From Treponema sp. (GTDB lineage: Bacteria; Spirochaetota; Spirochaetia; Treponematales; Treponemataceae): a DNA stretch of 64,000 nt. Position 1 is the stretch's first letter; each line of letters begins with the position of its first letter. The DNA lies in assembly GCA_017525605.1 (NCBI GenBank), contig JAFXSM010000030.1, positions 62,001 to 126,000 on the forward strand. Reading direction: 5' to 3'. The notes beneath the pieces were generated by a model. The model did no database searches and was not told the DNA's origin. It worked only from the letters and a program-made list of their open reading frames with translations. This document shows, piece by piece, positions 60,789 to 64,000 of the stretch. Position numbers and translations under genes: made by a program.

Positions 60789-62131
60789 AAGTGAAGTCAA
60801 AACACATCGGATTTTTCATGCAGATTGTTTTCATTCTGCTGACTTTTCATTTCTGCCTGAAATTCAATTTTCCGTCCTCGCTGAAGCCGATGCAGGTTGT
60901 GAACATTTCGTTCGACATTCTCGGAATGATTGTCTGCGTCTGCCTTTACCTGAGCGGCTGCCTTGAGCCGAAGCGCAAAAGAGAGGACGTGCTTTTCGGA
61001 ATCTCCGTTTTCTTTGAGGCAGAGACCCTTTTCTGCGATGCGTCCTCGTGGCTTTTTTTCGGCAGGGCGGAATATTATGTCCTGGAAGTCATGGCGTATT
61101 CTCTTTTCTATTTGAGCTCCGTTCTCATGCCGATTGTCTGCTGGTTCTATCAGATGGAAGTTCTGCAGGTGCGCGACAAATCGAAGAAAGTGCTCGGAAC
61201 GTTTTTCATCGGCATTTTCGCTCTTTATGTGATTTCGCTTGTTTTCAACGCATTCTTCAAATTCTACTTTGTCGTTGATGATGCGACCGGAATCTACTCG
61301 CGCGGAAAATATTATTTTTTGAGCATAATTCCTGTTTTCGTCCTTTTTGTCACGATTCTCGTTCATGTGAATCTTCGGAAGGCGAACCGGAACATAAAAT
61401 ACGCGTTTTTGATGCTGAACATTGCGCCGTACATCGGAAGCATGATTCAGATTGCGATTCCGGGGCTTTCGGTCACATACATCGCGCTTCTGCTTGCGGT
61501 TGTCGTCGTTCATGTGTGCGTTCAGGTCAATCTGCGAAGGAAGCTTGACGTTCTGCAGAATCAGGTTCTCGTGGCGCAGATTCAGCCGCATTTCCTTTTC
61601 AACACTCTTGCGACGATTCAGGCACTTTGCAAGAGGAACCCGGAACTTGCGGCGAAGACAATCAACAATTTCTCGACGTATCTCCGCGGGAACATTCAGC
61701 TGCAGCATGAGGATTTGATGCCGTTTTCCGAGGAACTCAAGCACATAAACGTGTATACTGAAATCGAAAAGCTGCGTTTTCCGAATATTTCCGTCGAATT
61801 CGACATTCAGAATTCGGACATTCACATTCCGTTCCTTTCCGTCGAGCCTCTGGTTGAAAATTCAATCCGCCATGGAATCCGCGGAAAAGAGGACGGATTT
61901 GTCAAAATTACGACATATTCCGAGCGAAAATTTCATATAATAGAAGTTCAGGACAACGGCTGCGGATTCGACACGGAGACCATGATTCCTGAAATTAATA
62001 AAGAAAATTCTTCCCATATAGGTCTAAAAAATGTTAAAAATCGTATAGAATCTTTATGTAACGGAAAAATGAAAATTGAAAGCGAAATCGGAGTCGGAAC
62101 GAAAATCACAATCCGCATTCCGAAAAAGTAG
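60785..62131 (+). CDS. LytS-type histidine kinase
   Basis: 448 aa with six to seven membrane helices (about 8-230), a short coiled linker and a His_kinase/HATPase_c pair. The phospho-acceptor His is in QIQPHFLFNTL (about residue 269); the N-box is EPLVENSIRHGI and the G-boxes DNGCGFD and HIGLKNVKNRI. The membrane part resembles 7TM receptors rather than the LytS 5TM domain. It is coupled to the HAD gene upstream and to a response regulator 40 bp downstream. Confidence 0.92.
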   Translation: MKVKSKHIGFFMQIVFILLTFHFCLKFNFPSSLKPMQVVNISFDILGMIVCVCLYLSGCLEPKRKREDVLFGISVFFEAETLFCDASSWLFFGRAEYYVLEVMAYSLFYLSSVLMPIVCWFYQMEVLQVRDKSKKVLGTFFIGIFALYVISLVFNAFFKFYFVVDDATGIYSRGKYYFLSIIPVFVLFVTILVHVNLRKANRNIKYAFLMLNIAPYIGSMIQIAIPGLSVTYIALLLAVVVVHVCVQVNLRRKLDVLQNQVLVAQIQPHFLFNTLATIQALCKRNPELAAKTINNFSTYLRGNIQLQHEDLMPFSEELKHINVYTEIEKLRFPNISVEFDIQNSDIHIPFLSVEPLVENSIRHGIRGKEDGFVKITTYSERKFHIIEVQDNGCGFDTETMIPEINKENSSHIGLKNVKNRIESLCNGKMKIESEIGVGTKITIRIPKK

Positions 62132-62171
62132 TTACAAAAAATTTTTGCAATATTTTTCAAGGAGAGTAAAT

Positions 62172-62957
62172 ATGAATTTGCTTTGTGTTGATGATGAACC
62201 TTTGATTTTGGAGGACCTCGTTTCTGTCTGCCGCGAAATCGATTCAGTATGTTCCGTCGAGAGCTTCACGAAAGTTTCCGACGCGATAAATTTCGTGAAG
62301 GACGGCGCGAACGAAATCGACGTTGCAATCCTCGATATCGACATGCCTGAGATGAACGGTCTTGACCTTGCAAAAAAACTCAAGGAAATCAGGCCGAGAA
62401 TCGAAATAATTTTTCTGAGCGGATTCTCTGAATTCGCGGTCGATGCGTTCAAGGTTCGTGCGAGCGGATATCTTCTCAAGCCTGTGAACAAGGAGAGCCT
62501 TGAGGAAGAGCTTACTGTGATTGCAAAGCACGAGAATTTCGGCGTTTTCGTCCGCACATTCGGAAATTTCGATTTGATTGTGAACGGCAAGAACGTGAAT
62601 TTCAAATGGTCAAAGTCGAAGGAGCTTTTCGCGTACCTCGTTGACAGAAGGGGAGCGAGCGTTTCAAGAAAGGAGCTTGCGGCCGTGATTTTCATGGACA
62701 AGGAATACACGAGGAGCAACCAGGTTTACATAACGAGAATCGTGCAGAACCTTGAGGAGACTCTTTCCGAGTACGGCGTTGAGAAGATTTTCGTGCGCGG
62801 CGAGAATTCGTATTCCGTTGACGTGACGAAATTCAACTGCGACGTGTACGATTATCTTGACGGCGACGAGAGCGCGAAGATGAAATTCAACGGCGAGTAT
62901 CTTTCTCAGTACAGCTGGGCAGAGGGAAAGGCAGAGATGCTTTCTTCTTTCTCGTGA
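62172..62957 (+). CDS. Response regulator with SARP/OmpR-type DNA-binding domain
   Basis: 261 aa. Receiver domain with D7/D8, phospho-Asp D55 (AILDIDMPEMNGLD), Thr/Ser position S83 and K103 (YLLKPVNK). The C-terminal domain (about 130-250) reads as a winged helix of the trans_reg_C/SARP type (KSKELFAYLVDRRGASVSRK, then VYITRIVQNLEETL and KIFVRGENSYSVDV). LytS-type kinases usually pair with LytTR-type regulators, so this is an unusual output. The start at 62172 follows GGAGAG. Confidence 0.9.
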   Translation: MNLLCVDDEPLILEDLVSVCREIDSVCSVESFTKVSDAINFVKDGANEIDVAILDIDMPEMNGLDLAKKLKEIRPRIEIIFLSGFSEFAVDAFKVRASGYLLKPVNKESLEEELTVIAKHENFGVFVRTFGNFDLIVNGKNVNFKWSKSKELFAYLVDRRGASVSRKELAAVIFMDKEYTRSNQVYITRIVQNLEETLSEYGVEKIFVRGENSYSVDVTKFNCDVYDYLDGDESAKMKFNGEYLSQYSWAEGKAEMLSSFS

Positions 62958-63072
62958 CTTGTTGAAATTATTGATAAAAATACAAAAATTTTATAAAAAA
63001 AGCGAAAATTGACACACACAGATTAACTGCAATGTTTTAATCTGTAGTCACAGCAATAAAAAAACAAGCTTT

Positions 63073-63123
63073 TCCGATTCGGTTCATAAACTCTCTCTCC
63101 GATGCTCCGAATCGGTTTTTTTT
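63073..63123 (+). terminator. Terminator downstream of the HAD/kinase/regulator operon
   Basis: CCGATTCGG / CCGAATCGG with a 24-nt loop, followed by nine T. It lies 115 nt after the response-regulator stop. The stretch 62958-63072 holds a TTGACA (63009-63014) and a small inverted repeat CAGATTAA/TTTAATCTG but no supported gene. Confidence 0.82.
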
Positions 63124-63149
63124 GTCCTGTTCAAATTTTCATTCGTTTT

Positions 63150-64000
63150 TCATTCGTTTTTCGAAGAGAAATACGCAAGTGAAAATCCCAGTGCGAGCGC
63201 GGCAACTGAAATCAGCATTACGGCAATTTCTCCGACCCCCGGGAAGATTATCACGACGGAGCCGACGATGAGTCCGAGAATCGCCGCGTAAGTGTGCGAC
63301 GGAATTTTTTCCATGAGGAAGCGGACGAGCGATGCCCCGAAAATTATCCCTACGAGCGCGCCGAGTGCGAACGGCAAAAGAAAAAGAACATCAAGACGGG
63401 CGACTGCAGAAATTATAGTTCCGTACATTCCGAGCGCGAGAATCAGGAACGAGCCTGAAATGCCTGGAATAATCATTGCGATTGCGGCAGCGACACCTGC
63501 GACGAACAAAAGCGCGATTGTGGAGACCGTCATTCTGCCGTCGTTTTCTTCCGCCAAATTCCCTTCCGAAAGTTCAAGGTTGAAAGCGTCGTTTCCGTTC
63601 TGCGCTGCTTGTGCTGGTTGTTCCGTTTGTGCGGTGATTGCCTCCGTGATTTTTTCCGGTTGCGGCTCCGATTTTGCCTTTGCGACAGATTCTGTTTTCT
63701 GCTTCATCGCATTGCTTTTTTCGGCAGCCTTTCTTGCGTCGATGTCGCCGCCAAAAAATTTCATCGAAAGAACCATCAATAATCCGATTAGGAAAGCGAA
63801 TTTCAGAAGCACCTTTCTTTTTTTCGATTCGGTCGTGTTTTCTTCTTTTGCGCCTTCCGCATTTTCCGATTGTTGCTGAGAAGATTTCATCTTGCGCAGA
63901 ATGAGCGGAATCGAACCCAAAATGAGTCCGATGAAAAAATACGTCGTCGGAATCTGATATTTTGCGAGCAGAATCGTTATGACTTTGCTGAATCCGAGAA
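63150..64000 (-). CDS. DUF368 (PopT-type) polyprenyl-phosphate transporter, partial at the window edge
   Basis: The gene enters from beyond base 64000; the frame is open to the edge. The visible 283 codons show hydrophobic helices and the DUF368 signature AMIIPGISGSFLILALGMYG with PFALGALVGIIFGASLV. Family members in other bacteria recycle undecaprenyl phosphate across the membrane, so a role in cell-wall lipid carrier supply is likely. An unusual feature is a hydrophilic, Gln/Ala/Lys-rich insert of about 100 residues (63540-63870, with a helix KFAFLIGLLMVLSMKFFGG inside) between two helices. Confidence 0.85.
   Translation of the reverse strand, partial: LGFSKVITILLAKYQIPTTYFFIGLILGSIPLILRKMKSSQQQSENAEGAKEENTTESKKRKVLLKFAFLIGLLMVLSMKFFGGDIDARKAAEKSNAMKQKTESVAKAKSEPQPEKITEAITAQTEQPAQAAQNGNDAFNLELSEGNLAEENDGRMTVSTIALLFVAGVAAAIAMIIPGISGSFLILALGMYGTIISAVARLDVLFLLPFALGALVGIIFGASLVRFLMEKIPSHTYAAILGLIVGSVVIIFPGVGEIAVMLISVAALALGFSLAYFSSKNE

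Noticed and set aside
60797-61825. Long minus-strand frame (342 codons) opposite the histidine kinase
   Set aside because: It is a shadow of the kinase gene with a skewed Arg/Asn/His composition and no ribosome site or domain.

Overview
The window looks like chromosome of a gut- or rumen-type Treponema (Spirochaetota). The evidence is: many small lipoproteins with relaxed spirochaete-style lipoboxes; the cluster cyclic-nucleotide-binding regulator / murB // cysS / ECF sigma factor, an order I recall from Treponema pallidum; spirochaete-length Prs and GlyA; an EF-P with its EarP rhamnosyltransferase; and a cellobiose phosphorylase that fits life on plant-fibre breakdown products. No rRNA operon, prophage, IS transposase or CRISPR array was seen.

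Layout. 0-4 kb: a polar amino-acid ABC transporter operon (binding protein, permease, frameshifted ATPase) behind a PucR/CdaR-type regulator; both transcription units start with similar terminator-like hairpins. 4-9 kb: a Walker/DUF4143 ATPase, a lipoprotein, a TetR regulator and metY. 8.9-12.5 kb: a LacI regulator, a perfect 20-bp operator and a GH94 cellobiose phosphorylase. 12.5-16.7 kb: a fused PlsC-LRAT protein, tRNA-Lys, tRNA-Gly, small membrane/ASCH proteins and tRNA-Arg. 16.7-23 kb: a beta-rich lipoprotein, a HAD phosphatase, a short FGGY kinase, prs, pth and mazG. 23-31 kb: signalling genes in which two orphan TRAP-type binding proteins are paired with a diguanylate cyclase and with a chemoreceptor; then an acyl-ACP thioesterase and a 24-bp repeat array. 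31-34 kb: efp/earP and a toxin-antitoxin cassette with a broken PIN toxin, flanked by 44-bp direct repeats. 34-41 kb: a lipase with an outer-membrane-like C terminus, then a long leftward run murB - cNMP regulator - secreted protein - DUF192 - PEGA - HtrA. 41-47 kb: cysS, ECF sigma, anti-sigma-like protein, TIG/pseudo-transglutaminase and UMP kinase. 47-58 kb: glucosaminidase, radC, TPR, PilZ, phosphodiester glycosidase, rpsU, vWA protein, argC and glyA. 58-64 kb: an MCP with a degenerate CZB domain, a HAD / LytS-type kinase / SARP-type response regulator operon, and a partial DUF368 transporter.

Working together: c-di-GMP signalling (GGDEF enzyme with an I-site, PilZ protein) and chemotaxis (two MCPs) are prominent, together with cell-envelope upkeep (MurB, HtrA, glucosaminidase, DUF368, PlsC-LRAT) and translation fidelity (EF-P/EarP, Pth, tRNAs, CysS, S21).

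The most unusual non-coding signal is a family of about 180-bp palindromic elements (four clear copies and one degenerate one). Their stem arms differ between copies but remain complementary, while the loop core is conserved. Several copies sit directly against stop codons. The most unusual protein is the PlsC-LRAT fusion with an intact His/His/Cys triad.
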